A stretch of 64,000 nt of DNA from Nitratireductor aquimarinus (GCF_017255295.1 NZ_JAFKDE010000004.1:62001-126000); one strand, 5' to 3'. Numbered from the stretch's first letter, positions 52,471-62,415 are shown. Notes: generated by a model from the letters alone, not told the origin. Numbers and translations: made by a program.

Positions 52471-53340
52471 GTGGCCAGCATCATGACCAACACATCTGCA
52501 ATGGTTGCATTGCAGAGCCTGAAAATGACCAACAAGTCCATGGACGTGGTTCAGGGCCGCATTTCCACCGGTTATCGCGTCGCCGAGGCGAGCGACAACG
52601 CCGCCTACTGGTCGATTGCAACGACCATGCGCTCCGACAACAAGGCGTTATCCGCCGTGCAGGACGCACTCGGTCTGGGCGCGGGCAAGGTCGACACCTC
52701 TTACACCGCCATGAACAACGTGCTGGAAGCCGTCGACGCCATCAAGTCGAAGCTGGTCACCGCACGCGGCGCAAGCGCCGAGAACCAGGGCAAGATCCAG
52801 GCCGAAATCAGCATCCTGCTTGACCACATCAAGAGCGCCGCCACGGGCGCAAGCTATGCCGGCACCAACATTCTGGCGACCGACGACACCGGCGACATGG
52901 AAGTGGTTTCCGCCTACAACCGCTCCTCCGCAGGCGCTGTCACCGTTGGCACCATCAAGATCGACATCGGCAGCGTCAAGCTGTTCGCTGCCGGCGGCGC
53001 CGCCGGTGGCCTGGCTGACGACATCATGCTGATCGACATCGTCGCCAACGGCACGGACGCCCAGATTGACGGTTACCTGACCGACATCGAAACCGCCCTG
53101 TCGGCAATGTCCAATGCCGCAGCCGATCTCGGCGCGGCGAAGACCCGTCTCGACCTGCAGAAAGACTTCGTCTCCAACCTGATGGATTCCATCGAGCGCG
53201 GCGTCGGACAGCTTGTCGATGCCGACATGAACGAGGAATCCACGCGCCTGCAGGCCCTTCAGGTTCAGCAGCAGCTCGGCATTCAGGCCCTGTCGATCGC
53301 CAACCAGAACGCCCAGAGCATTCTCGCGCTGTTCAAGTAA
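52471..53340 (+). CDS. flagellin 2
   Basis: The 289-aa paralogue has the same length as flagellin 1. Both ends are strongly conserved (ISTGYRVAEASDNAAYWSIA; KDFVSNLMDSIERGVGQLV; ending AQSILALFK), while the central part differs. Start GTG 52471 follows AAAGGGG; an ATG four codons in is less consistent with the family N-terminus. It has its own upstream regulatory cluster and terminator, so it is transcribed separately from flagellin 1. Confidence 0.95.
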   Translation: MASIMTNTSAMVALQSLKMTNKSMDVVQGRISTGYRVAEASDNAAYWSIATTMRSDNKALSAVQDALGLGAGKVDTSYTAMNNVLEAVDAIKSKLVTARGASAENQGKIQAEISILLDHIKSAATGASYAGTNILATDDTGDMEVVSAYNRSSAGAVTVGTIKIDIGSVKLFAAGGAAGGLADDIMLIDIVANGTDAQIDGYLTDIETALSAMSNAAADLGAAKTRLDLQKDFVSNLMDSIERGVGQLVDADMNEESTRLQALQVQQQLGIQALSIANQNAQSILALFK

Positions 53341-53372
53341 GACACCGCACCGCACATCCCGGTATTCTTTCC

Positions 53373-53397
53373 AATGGGGCCGCGAAACGGCCCCATT
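53373..53397 (+). terminator. terminator after flagellin 2
   Basis: AATGGGGCCG-CGAAA-CGGCCCCATT forms a 10-bp stem followed by a T-rich run (TTTCATTTT overlapping the stem end). Confidence 0.85.
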
Positions 53398-53459
53398 TCA
53401 TTTTCGCACAAGCTTCGGCGTCTACTCTCCCATCAGAATTCGTATGGGAGCATTGGGCG

Positions 53460-55100
53460 TTGCCTGAGCAGATTCAGACCGTTGTCGCTAACCTGAAAAG
53501 CCTCGGCCCCCGCCGGCTCGCCCTTCTGGGCGGCATGCTGGCGCTGGTCATGGCCGTCGTTGTCGCGGGCGCGGCCTATCTCAACAAACCCGCCTACGAA
53601 ACGCTCTATGTCGGGCTCGACCGGTCCGACGTGAACCAGATCGGTCTGGTGCTTGGCGAAGCCGGTATCGGCTTCGACGTGGTGTCGGACGGAACCGCTG
53701 TTCTGGTTCCCGCCGGCAAGACCGCGCAGGCGCGCATGCTCCTCGCCGAAAAAGGCCTGCCGAGCAGCACCAATGCCGGTTACGAACTTTTTGACAATGT
53801 CGGCTCGCTTGGCCTGACCACCTTCATGCAGCAGGTCACGCGGGTGCGCGCGCTGGAGGGAGAAATCGCCCGCACCATCCAGTCGCTGACCGGCATCAAG
53901 GCCGCCCGCGTCCACATCGTCATGCAGGAGCGCGGCACGTTCCGCACCGAGGAGCGCCAGCCCTCCGCATCCGTCGTCATCCGCGCCTCCAGCCTCGACG
54001 CCACCAACGCCGCCTCCTCGATCCGCTATCTGGTGGCCGCTGCCGTGCCGGGGCTCGACGCGGAAAAGGTAACCATTCTCGATTCCACCGGCACGCTGCT
54101 CGCTTCCGGCGACGATCTGTCAAACAGCACCGCACAGCGCTCTATCGGCGTTGAACGCACCGTGGAAAACCAGATCGAAAAGAACATCCGCCGCGCACTC
54201 TCTCCGTATCTCGGACCGGACAATTTCCGCGCCAGCGTGAAGGCCGACGTCAACACGGACGCGCGCCAGATCGAAGAAGTCATCTTCGATCCCGATTCCC
54301 GCGTCGAGCGCTCGGTTCAGGTGGTGCGCTCCAGCGACAGCGCCAACCGCGAAACAGCAATCCAGCCCACCTCCGTCGCCCAGAACCTGCCCGAAGACGA
54401 GGCCGCCGCAAGTGCCGGACCGAAATCGTCCGAGGAGAGCGAGCGCCGCGAGGAAACCACCAATTACGAGCTGAACACCAAGCGCATCGCCACCACCAGC
54501 AACGGCTACAGCGTCGACAAGATGTCCATCGCCGTCGTGGTCAATCAGGCGCGCATCATGGACATTCTCGGGCCGAACGCGACCCCTGACCAGATCAATG
54601 CGCGCATCGCCGACATCCAGAAAGTCGTCGCTTCGGCCACCGGCTTCAACGAAACGCGCGGCGACGTGATCAACGTTTCCTCCGTCGAGTTCATCGATGG
54701 TCTGGATGGCGTACCGGTCGCCGAACCCGGCATCATCGACGCCGTCGGCCAGCACACCGGCACGCTCATCAATGCAGCCGCCTTCATTCTGGTCGCCTTC
54801 CTCGTCACCTGGTTCGGCCTGAAGCCGCTCGGCGCAAACCTGATGCGCCCGGCAATCGCGCAGGGGCCTGCCGATGAAGAGATGCAGCGTTCGCTGCCCA
54901 ACCCGGAAGAAGAGCAGGCCCGCCTCACCGATGGCGGCTACTCCGAGACCGAGTTCGAGGAAGACGACACATATGGCACCCATCGCCTGAAAATCCGTCC
55001 CGCACCGCAGGAGCGTCTGGCCCGCATGGTCGACCTCAATGAGGAGCGCACCGCGCACATCCTGCGCAAGTGGGCGCGCGTTGAGGCGGAGGCGAGCTGA
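53460..55100 (+). CDS. fliF: flagellar MS-ring protein FliF
   Basis: The 546-aa protein has one helix near each end (about 22-42 and 435-455). The periplasmic ring-building domain carries YETLYVGLDRSDVNQIGLVL and TVVNQ-type VVVNQARIMDI, and the cytoplasmic C-terminal tail binds FliG. TTG 53460 is the start, with GGGAG upstream. In Sinorhizobium fliF lies before visN; here it follows the flagellins, as in Brucella. Confidence 0.94.
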   Translation: MPEQIQTVVANLKSLGPRRLALLGGMLALVMAVVVAGAAYLNKPAYETLYVGLDRSDVNQIGLVLGEAGIGFDVVSDGTAVLVPAGKTAQARMLLAEKGLPSSTNAGYELFDNVGSLGLTTFMQQVTRVRALEGEIARTIQSLTGIKAARVHIVMQERGTFRTEERQPSASVVIRASSLDATNAASSIRYLVAAAVPGLDAEKVTILDSTGTLLASGDDLSNSTAQRSIGVERTVENQIEKNIRRALSPYLGPDNFRASVKADVNTDARQIEEVIFDPDSRVERSVQVVRSSDSANRETAIQPTSVAQNLPEDEAAASAGPKSSEESERREETTNYELNTKRIATTSNGYSVDKMSIAVVVNQARIMDILGPNATPDQINARIADIQKVVASATGFNETRGDVINVSSVEFIDGLDGVPVAEPGIIDAVGQHTGTLINAAAFILVAFLVTWFGLKPLGANLMRPAIAQGPADEEMQRSLPNPEEEQARLTDGGYSETEFEEDDTYGTHRLKIRPAPQERLARMVDLNEERTAHILRKWARVEAEAS

Positions 55101-55756
55101 TGCCCCCCGCCCTCTCGCTGTTCGACGTTCTGCCGGATTTCGGCGCGCCAACGCCGCCGCCTTCTCCCGGCGACCATGCGGCGGATCACGGTTTCAACCC
55201 GCTCTCCCAGCCGGACGAGCAGCCGGTGGCAGCGGCAGAGCCCGTCCGCCCGCTCCAGACCCAGACGGACGAACTCATCGCGGCCGCACAGATTGCACTG
55301 GCGGAGCGTCTTTCACGTGAACATGCCGAGGCCATGGAGCAGGAGCGCCAGCGCCATGCCGACGAGATGGACGCACTGCGCGCCCAGCTTGGCGAGGCCG
55401 CCGGCCAGACCATCACCCAGCACTTCACCGTTCTGGAAAATCAGGTGGTCGAGCTCGCCACGCAGGCAACCGCGCGCATGCTTGGTTCGGTTCTCACCGA
55501 GGATCTGCAAAAACGCTCCATCGCCGAGCTGGAACGCGTCGTGCGCAGCGCCATCGATGATCGTGAGGCCCTGCGCATTCGCGTCAGCGGCTCGCCGGCC
55601 CTCTGGGAGGCGCTGAAAACCGGGCTCGGCGAAAAGGCCAGCCACGTGGATTTCGCCGAAGCGCCGGGCTTCGACATAAGCGTCACAATCGATGAAGAGC
55701 TGTTTGAAACGCGGCTCACCGAGTGGTCGGAAACACTGGCAGGATTGATCTCATGA
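55100..55756 (+). CDS. fliH: FliH-like export regulator
   Basis: The 218-aa soluble protein has a Pro-rich N-terminus, a charged coiled coil (about 60-100, REHAEAMEQERQRHADEM) and a C-terminal domain of the FliH/HrpE type ending VTIDEELFETRLTEWSETLAGLIS region. FliH binds FliI and the C ring. Identity is by layout and by its place between fliF and motB; sequence similarity to FliH is low, so the symbol is tentative. One-base overlap with fliF and four with motB. Confidence 0.7.
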   Translation: MPPALSLFDVLPDFGAPTPPPSPGDHAADHGFNPLSQPDEQPVAAAEPVRPLQTQTDELIAAAQIALAERLSREHAEAMEQERQRHADEMDALRAQLGEAAGQTITQHFTVLENQVVELATQATARMLGSVLTEDLQKRSIAELERVVRSAIDDREALRIRVSGSPALWEALKTGLGEKASHVDFAEAPGFDISVTIDEELFETRLTEWSETLAGLIS

Positions 55757-57087
55757 GTTTGGCCGAGAACGAGGATCGGGCATCCGAGATCATTATCGTT
55801 CGCCGTGGCGGCGGCGGCGAGGACGAGGGCCATCATGGCGGTGCATGGAAGATCGCTTTTGCGGATTTCATGACCGCCATGATGTGCTTCTTCCTGGTCA
55901 TGTGGCTCATCAACGCTACGGATGACGACACCAAGACCGCGCTTGCCAGCTATTTCAATCCCGTAAAGCTGATCGACCAGAGCACCAACAGCAAGGGTCT
56001 GGAAAGTCTGGACGGCGATCCGGCTGATCCCGCACCGGAGGATGTCGAGGTCGATGCGCCCGGCGCACCCTCGCAGGATCACGACCAGACCTCCGGCCCG
56101 ATGAGCTTTGAAAGCGCCGTCGGCACCTCCGACACGCGCGAACTCTCCGACGAAAACCTTTTCTCCGATCCCTATGCCGTTCTGGCCGAGATCGCGTCGA
56201 ACACCGACACCATGCAGAACGTGTCGACCAAGGGCGAAGGCGGCGCGCAGAATGCAGGCCCGTCATCGGGCGCGTCGGGTGGTGAATCCTACCGCGACCC
56301 GTTTGCGCCCGATTTCTGGTCGCAGCAGGTTGCCCGTCCCGGCATCGGCGTTCAGGGCGATCCCGACGATGTGCGCGAGAATGCGGCCGGCAGCGATGTC
56401 GATCTGCCCACGAATGGCAAGAATGCGCCTCCGACCGTCGCCCGCGAAGCGCCGAAGGAGGGCGACGGCAACGCCATCGCCCTGACGCCCGTTCCAGACG
56501 TCCAGCCCCTCAAGCCGGAAGAAAAGGCAGAGGCCGAACCGGTCGAGGCCGTGCCGCCCGTCGCGCAACAGGCAGACGCGACCGCCGAGGCTGAAACCGC
56601 TGCCCCTGAGGAAACGCCAGGCGAGCGCGGCCAGAAGCTCGCCGACCAGATCCGCGAGCAGCTTGCACAGCAGTTTGCCGGCAGTCCTCTGGAAGGCTCC
56701 ATCTCGGTCGTCGCCACCGATGAAGGTGTGCTCGTCTCCATCACCGACGATCTGGAAAACGGCATGTTCCCGGTCGGCTCCGCCGTGCCGCAACGCGATC
56801 TCGTGCTCGCCATGGACAAGATCGGCCAGACCCTCTCCGATCAGTCGGGCAATGTCAGCGTGCGCGGCCACACGGATGGGCGTCCCTTCCGCAGCGAGAC
56901 CTACGACAACTGGCGTCTTTCCAGCGCCCGCGCGCAGGCAGCCTATTACATGCTGGTTCGCGGCGGTCTCGACGAGCAGCGCATCGAACAGGTCGCCGGC
57001 TTTGCCGACCGCAAGCTGAAAGTGCCCGAAGACCCCTATGCGGCCGCCAATCGCCGCATCGAAATCCTGCTGGAAGTGCCGCAATGA
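55753..57087 (+). CDS. motB: flagellar stator protein MotB
   Basis: The 444-aa protein has a single helix (about 37-56) preceded by the proton-carrying Asp38 (AFADFMTAMM). A long Pro/Ala/Glu-rich linker (about 90-290) follows, then an OmpA-like peptidoglycan-binding domain (SVRGHTDGRPF, about 375-385). ATG 55753 overlaps the fliH stop. Linker length exceeds that of enteric MotB, as in rhizobia where MotC also binds. Confidence 0.93.
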   Translation: MSLAENEDRASEIIIVRRGGGGEDEGHHGGAWKIAFADFMTAMMCFFLVMWLINATDDDTKTALASYFNPVKLIDQSTNSKGLESLDGDPADPAPEDVEVDAPGAPSQDHDQTSGPMSFESAVGTSDTRELSDENLFSDPYAVLAEIASNTDTMQNVSTKGEGGAQNAGPSSGASGGESYRDPFAPDFWSQQVARPGIGVQGDPDDVRENAAGSDVDLPTNGKNAPPTVAREAPKEGDGNAIALTPVPDVQPLKPEEKAEAEPVEAVPPVAQQADATAEAETAAPEETPGERGQKLADQIREQLAQQFAGSPLEGSISVVATDEGVLVSITDDLENGMFPVGSAVPQRDLVLAMDKIGQTLSDQSGNVSVRGHTDGRPFRSETYDNWRLSSARAQAAYYMLVRGGLDEQRIEQVAGFADRKLKVPEDPYAAANRRIEILLEVPQ

Positions 57088-58427
57088 GAGTGATTGCGAA
57101 ACTGGCCGCTGTCCTGGTGGCGGGCATGTTTCTCGACAACAGCGCCCAGGCAGCGGCCATGCAGCCCTATCAGATGGTGCGTTCGCTCCAGCGCGTGCAG
57201 GACCGCATCGCCGATGGCGATCACGCAGCACTCCCCATGCAGCAGAAGCTTCTGGGCATCATCGACGGCCGCATGAGAAACGCCACGCCTGAAGATTTCG
57301 AAGACGAGCGAAACCTCCAGGCGCTGCTTATCTACGGTCTGAGCGGCGGCAATCCGAAGACGCTCGAACTGCTTTTCTCCAGGCTCACGCTTGAGGGCAA
57401 GAAGGCCGAACTCGGTCAGGCCATCGTGCACTACGCGCTTGGCGATTATGCCTCGGCCCGCGCCACATTGCAGACGCTCGATCCAAAAACGCTGCCGCCG
57501 GAAGTCGGTCCGTCGGTCGCGCTTGTCAGCGCAACGGTCACGGCGCGTGACAATCCCCTGTTCGCCGTGAAGATGCTGGATCAGGCGAGGCTGTTAAGCC
57601 CCGGCACGCTCATCGAGGAAGCAGCCCTGCGCCGCAGCATTCCGCTGGCCGCAGCACTCAACGATACCGAGCGCCTCTCGCGCGCGTCCGAGCAATATGT
57701 CCGGCGCTATCTGCGCTCGCCCTATGCGACCCAGTTCGTCGACACGTTCGTGGCCGCCGTGGTGGAGCTGCACGACACGGTGGATCCGACCATGGTCGAT
57801 GAAGTCACCGCACAGATGTCCGACGAGCAGGCGCGCATCGTCTATCTGCGCCTCGCCCGCAAGAGCGCCATCGAGGGCTACGACCGGCTTCTCTCCTTCG
57901 CCGCCATGAAGGCCATGTCCTACAGCCAGACGACTGAGGGTGAGAGCGATCCCCGCGCCATTCTATACGCAAACATGGCGTCGGTTACCTCCGACAATGT
58001 GGACGAGGTGCTCGCCGCGCTGAATGGTCTGGATGCAGAACGCCTCTCGGCCCCCGACCGTGAATTGCTAGACGCGGCCAAAACCATCGCCAAGGCGGTT
58101 CTCGATGAGCCCCGCCACACCTCGGCCGTGTCCGAAGAGCCGGCACCCACGCCAGCACCTGCCGCCGTGCCCGTCGTCACACCTGCCGCGGCGCCCGTCG
58201 CCGTACAACCGGAGCCGCAGAACGACCCGCTTCTGCCGGATATCATTCCCGACGCCGATCTCATCCCGGACCTCGTGGAGACGCAGCCGGAGAGCGCGCC
58301 GCAGGAGCCTGTGGAGGCCGCATTCCCGGGCGACCCGATCAACGAAGCCGCCGACGCTTACATGCTGGAAATGCGCAGCAAGCTCGATGACATCGACGCG
58401 CTGCTTGAGAAGGAAACCGGTCAATGA
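57084..58427 (+). CDS. motC: periplasmic motility protein MotC
   Basis: The 447-aa periplasmic protein has a signal peptide (about 1-24, cut after SAQA). A long helical core carries FEDERNLQALLIYGLSGGNPKTL, then a Pro/Ala-rich region (about 350-400), and the C-terminus is helical. MotC, found in rhizobial relatives, modulates MotB and flagellar speed and needs MotE to fold. ATGA overlap with motB and fliK. Confidence 0.9.
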   Translation: MRVIAKLAAVLVAGMFLDNSAQAAAMQPYQMVRSLQRVQDRIADGDHAALPMQQKLLGIIDGRMRNATPEDFEDERNLQALLIYGLSGGNPKTLELLFSRLTLEGKKAELGQAIVHYALGDYASARATLQTLDPKTLPPEVGPSVALVSATVTARDNPLFAVKMLDQARLLSPGTLIEEAALRRSIPLAAALNDTERLSRASEQYVRRYLRSPYATQFVDTFVAAVVELHDTVDPTMVDEVTAQMSDEQARIVYLRLARKSAIEGYDRLLSFAAMKAMSYSQTTEGESDPRAILYANMASVTSDNVDEVLAALNGLDAERLSAPDRELLDAAKTIAKAVLDEPRHTSAVSEEPAPTPAPAAVPVVTPAAAPVAVQPEPQNDPLLPDIIPDADLIPDLVETQPESAPQEPVEAAFPGDPINEAADAYMLEMRSKLDDIDALLEKETGQ

Positions 58428-59719
58428 ACGCTGCCATCAGTCGCGGACTGCCCGCTGCCGCACAGGCACTCGATTCAGCACCGAACAAGCGCGCCAATGG
58501 CGCTGCTGACGAAGCCGGGTTTGAAGAAGCCCTGCAGGAAAGCGCGGCCAAGAAAACCAAATCCGCGCCCGGTGAGGAAACGCCGGGCGAAGACAGCGCA
58601 TGGCGTCCCATCCGCTGGACCCTGCCCCACCAGATGGACACGCAGGAAACCGAGACTGCAGAGGGCGACGCCAGCGCGACCGACCCTGCCCTTACCGACC
58701 CTGCCCTTCCGGCCAATCCGGCTCAGGCGACCGAAACGCCTGCCGCGCCGCCAGCAGCCGCCACACCAGCCAAAGCAGACCATGCCGCCATCCCGGCGAA
58801 TGCCGATACAGAAACCACCGGGGAGCAGGCGAACACCGCCGGCAAAAGCGGAACGACCCCGGCGCAGCCCGAACTGCCCGCAAATGCCGCCGCAGCAGCA
58901 CAGACGGCAGGCGCTTCGCAGGCAGCCGCCGCACAGCCCGCGCCACAGGCAGGCGACCGTGCGCGCGAGCGCTACGCTCCTGCATCCGCGTTAAACCAGC
59001 CCGCCCGCGCCCTGCCGGAAGCCGCCAGCGCAACCGCAAAGGCCCATGCCGCACTTGGCGAAAAGGCCGTTTCCCGGACGCCGGAAGAACAGCCGGTCCA
59101 GACCGGCAGAGGCGAAAACCAGACGCGCGGCGGCGGCGAGACGCTGTTGCGCGATGGCCCGCAGCAACAGCAGCAGCCCCAGCCCGAAATCCGCGTTGTG
59201 TCGATCCAGCGCGCGCCTGCACCGGCAGCGAGCAGCGAACAGGCTGCAGCCACCCAGCGCGCCGCAGCCGGTGAAGCCGCACATCTGCAAACCACGCAGC
59301 AGGGTGAAGCCGGCCGCATGGTCCAGACCCTGAAGATCCAGCTTCAGCCGGCAGAGCTAGGCCTTGTCACGGCGCGTCTGCGCATTGTCGCCGATCAGCT
59401 CACCGTCGACCTGCAGGTGGAGAACGCGGAAGCCCGCCATCGCCTCAGCACCGATAGCGAGAGCATCGTCAAGGCGCTGCGCTCGCTCGGCTATGACATC
59501 GACCGCGTGACCGTCCAGCAATCCGCATCCGGAGGCCAGAGCAACACCGCCACGGGCGGCAATACGCGCGATGGCAGTTTCCAGTCCATGAACGGCCAGA
59601 ACGATGGCGACCTTTCGCGCGGAGGCAATGGCGAACGCTCCTCACGCGAACAATCGGGCCGTGAGGGACGGCAGACGCAGGATGGCGGCGATGCGGCGAA
59701 TAACGGCCTTTATATTTAG
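58424..59719 (+). CDS. fliK: hook-length control protein FliK (MotD)
   Basis: The 431-aa protein has a low-complexity Ala/Pro/Gln-rich body (about 1-290) and the Flg_hook domain (about 300-365, KIQLQPAELGLVTARLRI). It was first called MotD in Sinorhizobium and later shown to be FliK. Base composition of the low-complexity part gives misleading long frames on both strands. Confidence 0.9.
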   Translation: MNAAISRGLPAAAQALDSAPNKRANGAADEAGFEEALQESAAKKTKSAPGEETPGEDSAWRPIRWTLPHQMDTQETETAEGDASATDPALTDPALPANPAQATETPAAPPAAATPAKADHAAIPANADTETTGEQANTAGKSGTTPAQPELPANAAAAAQTAGASQAAAAQPAPQAGDRARERYAPASALNQPARALPEAASATAKAHAALGEKAVSRTPEEQPVQTGRGENQTRGGGETLLRDGPQQQQQPQPEIRVVSIQRAPAPAASSEQAAATQRAAAGEAAHLQTTQQGEAGRMVQTLKIQLQPAELGLVTARLRIVADQLTVDLQVENAEARHRLSTDSESIVKALRSLGYDIDRVTVQQSASGGQSNTATGGNTRDGSFQSMNGQNDGDLSRGGNGERSSREQSGREGRQTQDGGDAANNGLYI

Positions 59720-60245
59720 CCTCGCAGCTCTCACCGCAGGCGCTCAGGCCGCGACCAATGCCTGCGAAAGCGAAATCCTGCGCGCCGCCGAACGCTACCA
59801 TGTTCCGCCTGGCATTCTTTACGCCGTCGGCCTCACCGAGACCGGCGTGAAAGGAAGCCTCCAGCCCCACGCACTCAACATCGAAGGCAAGGCCGTGTTC
59901 GCCCGTAGCACCAGTGAGGCGATCCGCACCTTCGAGAAGGCGCGCAGGGAAGGCAGAAAGCTGATCGATCTGGGCTGCATGCAGATCAATCACCACTACC
60001 ATGGCGATCAATTCAGGAATCTGAACGCCATGCTCGACCCCCGCCAGAATGTCGATTATGCCGCCCGTTTTCTGGTTCAGCTGAAGAAGCGTCACGGTTC
60101 CTGGTCAATGGCGGTGGCCCGCTATCATGCCGGGCCGAATAACGACCCGGCACAGAAACGCTATGTCTGCCGCGTCATCACAAACATGGTCGCGACCGGC
60201 TTCGGAACGTGGACGCCAGAGGCACGCAGTTTCTGCAACCCATAA
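59691..60245 (+). CDS. lytic transglycosylase of the flagellar cluster
   Basis: The 184-aa secreted SLT-type enzyme has a signal peptide (about 1-19, cut after AQA), a catalytic Glu in VGLTETGVKG, and the conserved DLGCMQINHHYHG and YHAGPNND motifs. It cleaves peptidoglycan to let the rod and hook pass, replacing the FlgJ muramidase. ATG 59691 (AGGA 8 bases upstream) is preferred. It overlaps fliK by 29 bases. The same gene lies between motD and rem in Sinorhizobium. Confidence 0.85.
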   Translation: MRRITAFIFSLAALTAGAQAATNACESEILRAAERYHVPPGILYAVGLTETGVKGSLQPHALNIEGKAVFARSTSEAIRTFEKARREGRKLIDLGCMQINHHYHGDQFRNLNAMLDPRQNVDYAARFLVQLKKRHGSWSMAVARYHAGPNNDPAQKRYVCRVITNMVATGFGTWTPEARSFCNP

Positions 60246-60384
60246 TTGAATCTACTGAACAGCGATACCGGAAGCCGGACCGCTCTCCGGACTCCCCATT
60301 ATTGACTCCTGAGAATTCATAGTTGTGCGCGATTCGCCCGACCAGTTACCACTTGACACATTAGTTGATTCGGAGGGCGGGCCG

Positions 60385-61059
60385 GTGATTGTGGTGATAG
60401 ACGAGCGTGAGCTGGTGACGGAAGGTTACCACTCACTTTTCAATCGAGAAGGGGTGGCGAGCGCGGGTTTCGCGCCGCAGGAATTCGGCGAATGGGTCGA
60501 AACCGTTGCAGATGATGAGTTGAAGGCCGTCAGCGCCTTTCTTCTCGGTCAGTGCGACGAAGGCGACATCCGCGCCCAGCGCATCCGCGAACGTTCGGCA
60601 GCACCGCTGATCGCGCTCAGCGAGCGCAATTCGCTCGATGACACGCTGCGCATGTTCGAATGGGGCGTCGATGATGTCGTGCGCAAGCCCGTTCACATCC
60701 GCGAAATCCTGGCGCGCATCACGGCCATTCGCCGCCGCGCCCAGCAGGATACGGCAACCTTCACCGAAATCGGCGCCATGCGCATCTATTTCGACGGGCG
60801 CGACCCGGAAGTGTCCGGCGAGCCTCTTCCCCTGCCGCGCCGCGAGCGCCGCATTCTGGAATATCTGGCCGGCAACCCGACGCGCCGCGTGACCAAGACC
60901 CAGATCTTCAACGCCATCTACGGCATTTTCGACGAAGACGTCGAAGAGAACGTCGTGGAAAGCCACATCAGCAAGCTGCGCAAGAAACTGCGCCAGAAGC
61001 TCGGCTTCGATCCCATCGATTCCAAGCGGTACCTCGGTTACAGGCTGGCGGACGGATAA
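60385..61059 (+). CDS. ftcR: flagellar transcription regulator FtcR/Rem
   Basis: The 224-aa OmpR-type activator of flagellar genes has an N-terminal receiver-like domain ([19 protein letters not shown]) without an obvious phospho-acceptor Asp in the usual place. A C-terminal winged helix (about 130-220) carries [22 protein letters not shown] and [16 protein letters not shown] 60385 (GGAGG 9 bases upstream) gives the usual FtcR start; an upstream GTG at 60325 would add 20 unrelated residues. Known as Rem in Sinorhizobium, activated by VisNR. Confidence 0.9.
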   Translation: MIVVIDERELVTEGYHSLFNREGVASAGFAPQEFGEWVETVADDELKAVSAFLLGQCDEGDIRAQRIRERSAAPLIALSERNSLDDTLRMFEWGVDDVVRKPVHIREILARITAIRRRAQQDTATFTEIGAMRIYFDGRDPEVSGEPLPLPRRERRILEYLAGNPTRRVTKTQIFNAIYGIFDEDVEENVVESHISKLRKKLRQKLGFDPIDSKRYLGYRLADG

Positions 61060-61158
61060 TCCGCCAGTTTTCTTCCTCAAAACGCGCCACCACCAGTTTC
61101 ACGCAAGTCACATCCCCTACCGTGATTGCAATCGGCGTAGACTACGAGGAGACTTCCG

Positions 61159-62415
61159 ATGGGCCTTTACGGCATGATGCGTACCGGCGTTTCCGGCATG
61201 GCGGCACAATCCAACCGGTTGTCCACCGTTGCCGACAACATCGCCAATTCCAGCACCAATGGGTACAAGCGCGCGAAGGCTGAATTCTCCTCGCTCGTCC
61301 TGCCATCGTCCGGCGGGTCCTACAATTCGGGCGGCGTCACCACGTCGATCCGCTACGAGATTTCCAAGTCCGGTCCGCTTCAGTACACGACGTCGGGCAC
61401 CGACCTCGCCATTGAGGGCGGCGGCTTCTTCGTCGTTCAGGGCACCAACGGACAGCCCTTCCTGACCCGCGCCGGCTCCTTCGTTCCAAATGCCCAGGGC
61501 GAACTGGTCAACGCCGCCGGTTACAAGCTCATGGGCTACAGCTACGCCAACGGCACGCCCGCAGTCACCGCAAACGGCTATGCCGGCCTTGAAGCAGTCA
61601 CCATCGCCCAGTCGGAACTCGTCGCAACGCCCTCGCGCAACGGCAAGCTCGCAGCCAACCTGCCGGCAAGCTCGACTGCGGTTGCAGCAGCCGATCTCCC
61701 CTCCGCCAACGCCGCGACGGCGCAGTACACCCACAAGAGCTCGCTGGTCGCCTATGACAATCTCGGCGGCAAGCAGCTGCTCGACGTCTACATGACCAAG
61801 ACCGGCCCCGACACCTGGGAGATGACGGTCTACGACCGGGCGGATGCAGCGCCCAACACGTCGTTCCCCTACGCCAATCCGCCGCTTGCAACGACCACGC
61901 TCACCTTTGATCCGACAAACGGCAAGCTGGCCGGCGGCAGCCCGACCGACATTTCGCTGACGGTGCCCGGCGGCGATGCGCTGACCATCGACCTGTCCGA
62001 CATGACCCAGCTCGACACCGGCTTCTCGGTGACCGGCGAAGTCGACGGCAGCGCGCCTTACGCCATCGACAGCGTGGAGATCGCCGAAGACGGCACCATC
62101 TTCGCGCAGTATGCGGACGGCTCCATGCGCGCTCTCTACCGCATCCCGCTCGCCAATGTGCAGAGCCCCGACCAGCTCAACGTGATCACCGGCAACGTGT
62201 TCTCCGAAAGCGCGGATTCGGGCGGCGTACAGCTCGGCTTCTCCGGTTCGGGCAATCTCGGCAAGGTCGTCGCCGGCGCGGTCGAAAGCTCCAATGTCGA
62301 CATCGCCCAGGAGCTTACCGACATGATCGAGGCGCAGCGCAACTACACCGCCAACTCCAAGTCGTTCCAGACCGGCTCGGAGCTGATGGAACTGCTGGTC
62401 AACCTGAAGCGATAA
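61159..62415 (+). CDS. flgE: flagellar hook protein FlgE
   Basis: The 418-aa protein has the hook N-terminus (GVSGMAAQSNRLSTVADNIANSSTNGYKR) and C-terminal MIEAQRNYTANSKSFQTGSELM, with a beta-rich middle. It forms the universal joint; length control by FliK. GAGGAG precedes ATG 61159. Confidence 0.95.
   Translation: MGLYGMMRTGVSGMAAQSNRLSTVADNIANSSTNGYKRAKAEFSSLVLPSSGGSYNSGGVTTSIRYEISKSGPLQYTTSGTDLAIEGGGFFVVQGTNGQPFLTRAGSFVPNAQGELVNAAGYKLMGYSYANGTPAVTANGYAGLEAVTIAQSELVATPSRNGKLAANLPASSTAVAAADLPSANAATAQYTHKSSLVAYDNLGGKQLLDVYMTKTGPDTWEMTVYDRADAAPNTSFPYANPPLATTTLTFDPTNGKLAGGSPTDISLTVPGGDALTIDLSDMTQLDTGFSVTGEVDGSAPYAIDSVEIAEDGTIFAQYADGSMRALYRIPLANVQSPDQLNVITGNVFSESADSGGVQLGFSGSGNLGKVVAGAVESSNVDIAQELTDMIEAQRNYTANSKSFQTGSELMELLVNLKR

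Noticed and set aside
58600-59274. Long alternative frames within fliK
   Set aside because: Produced by Ala/Pro-rich low-complexity DNA; FliK frame carries the hook-length domain.
60246-60384. Possible promoter motifs (TTGACT near 60303, TTGACA near 60352) before ftcR
   Set aside because: No acceptable -10 at a normal spacing could be found for either, so no promoter was called.
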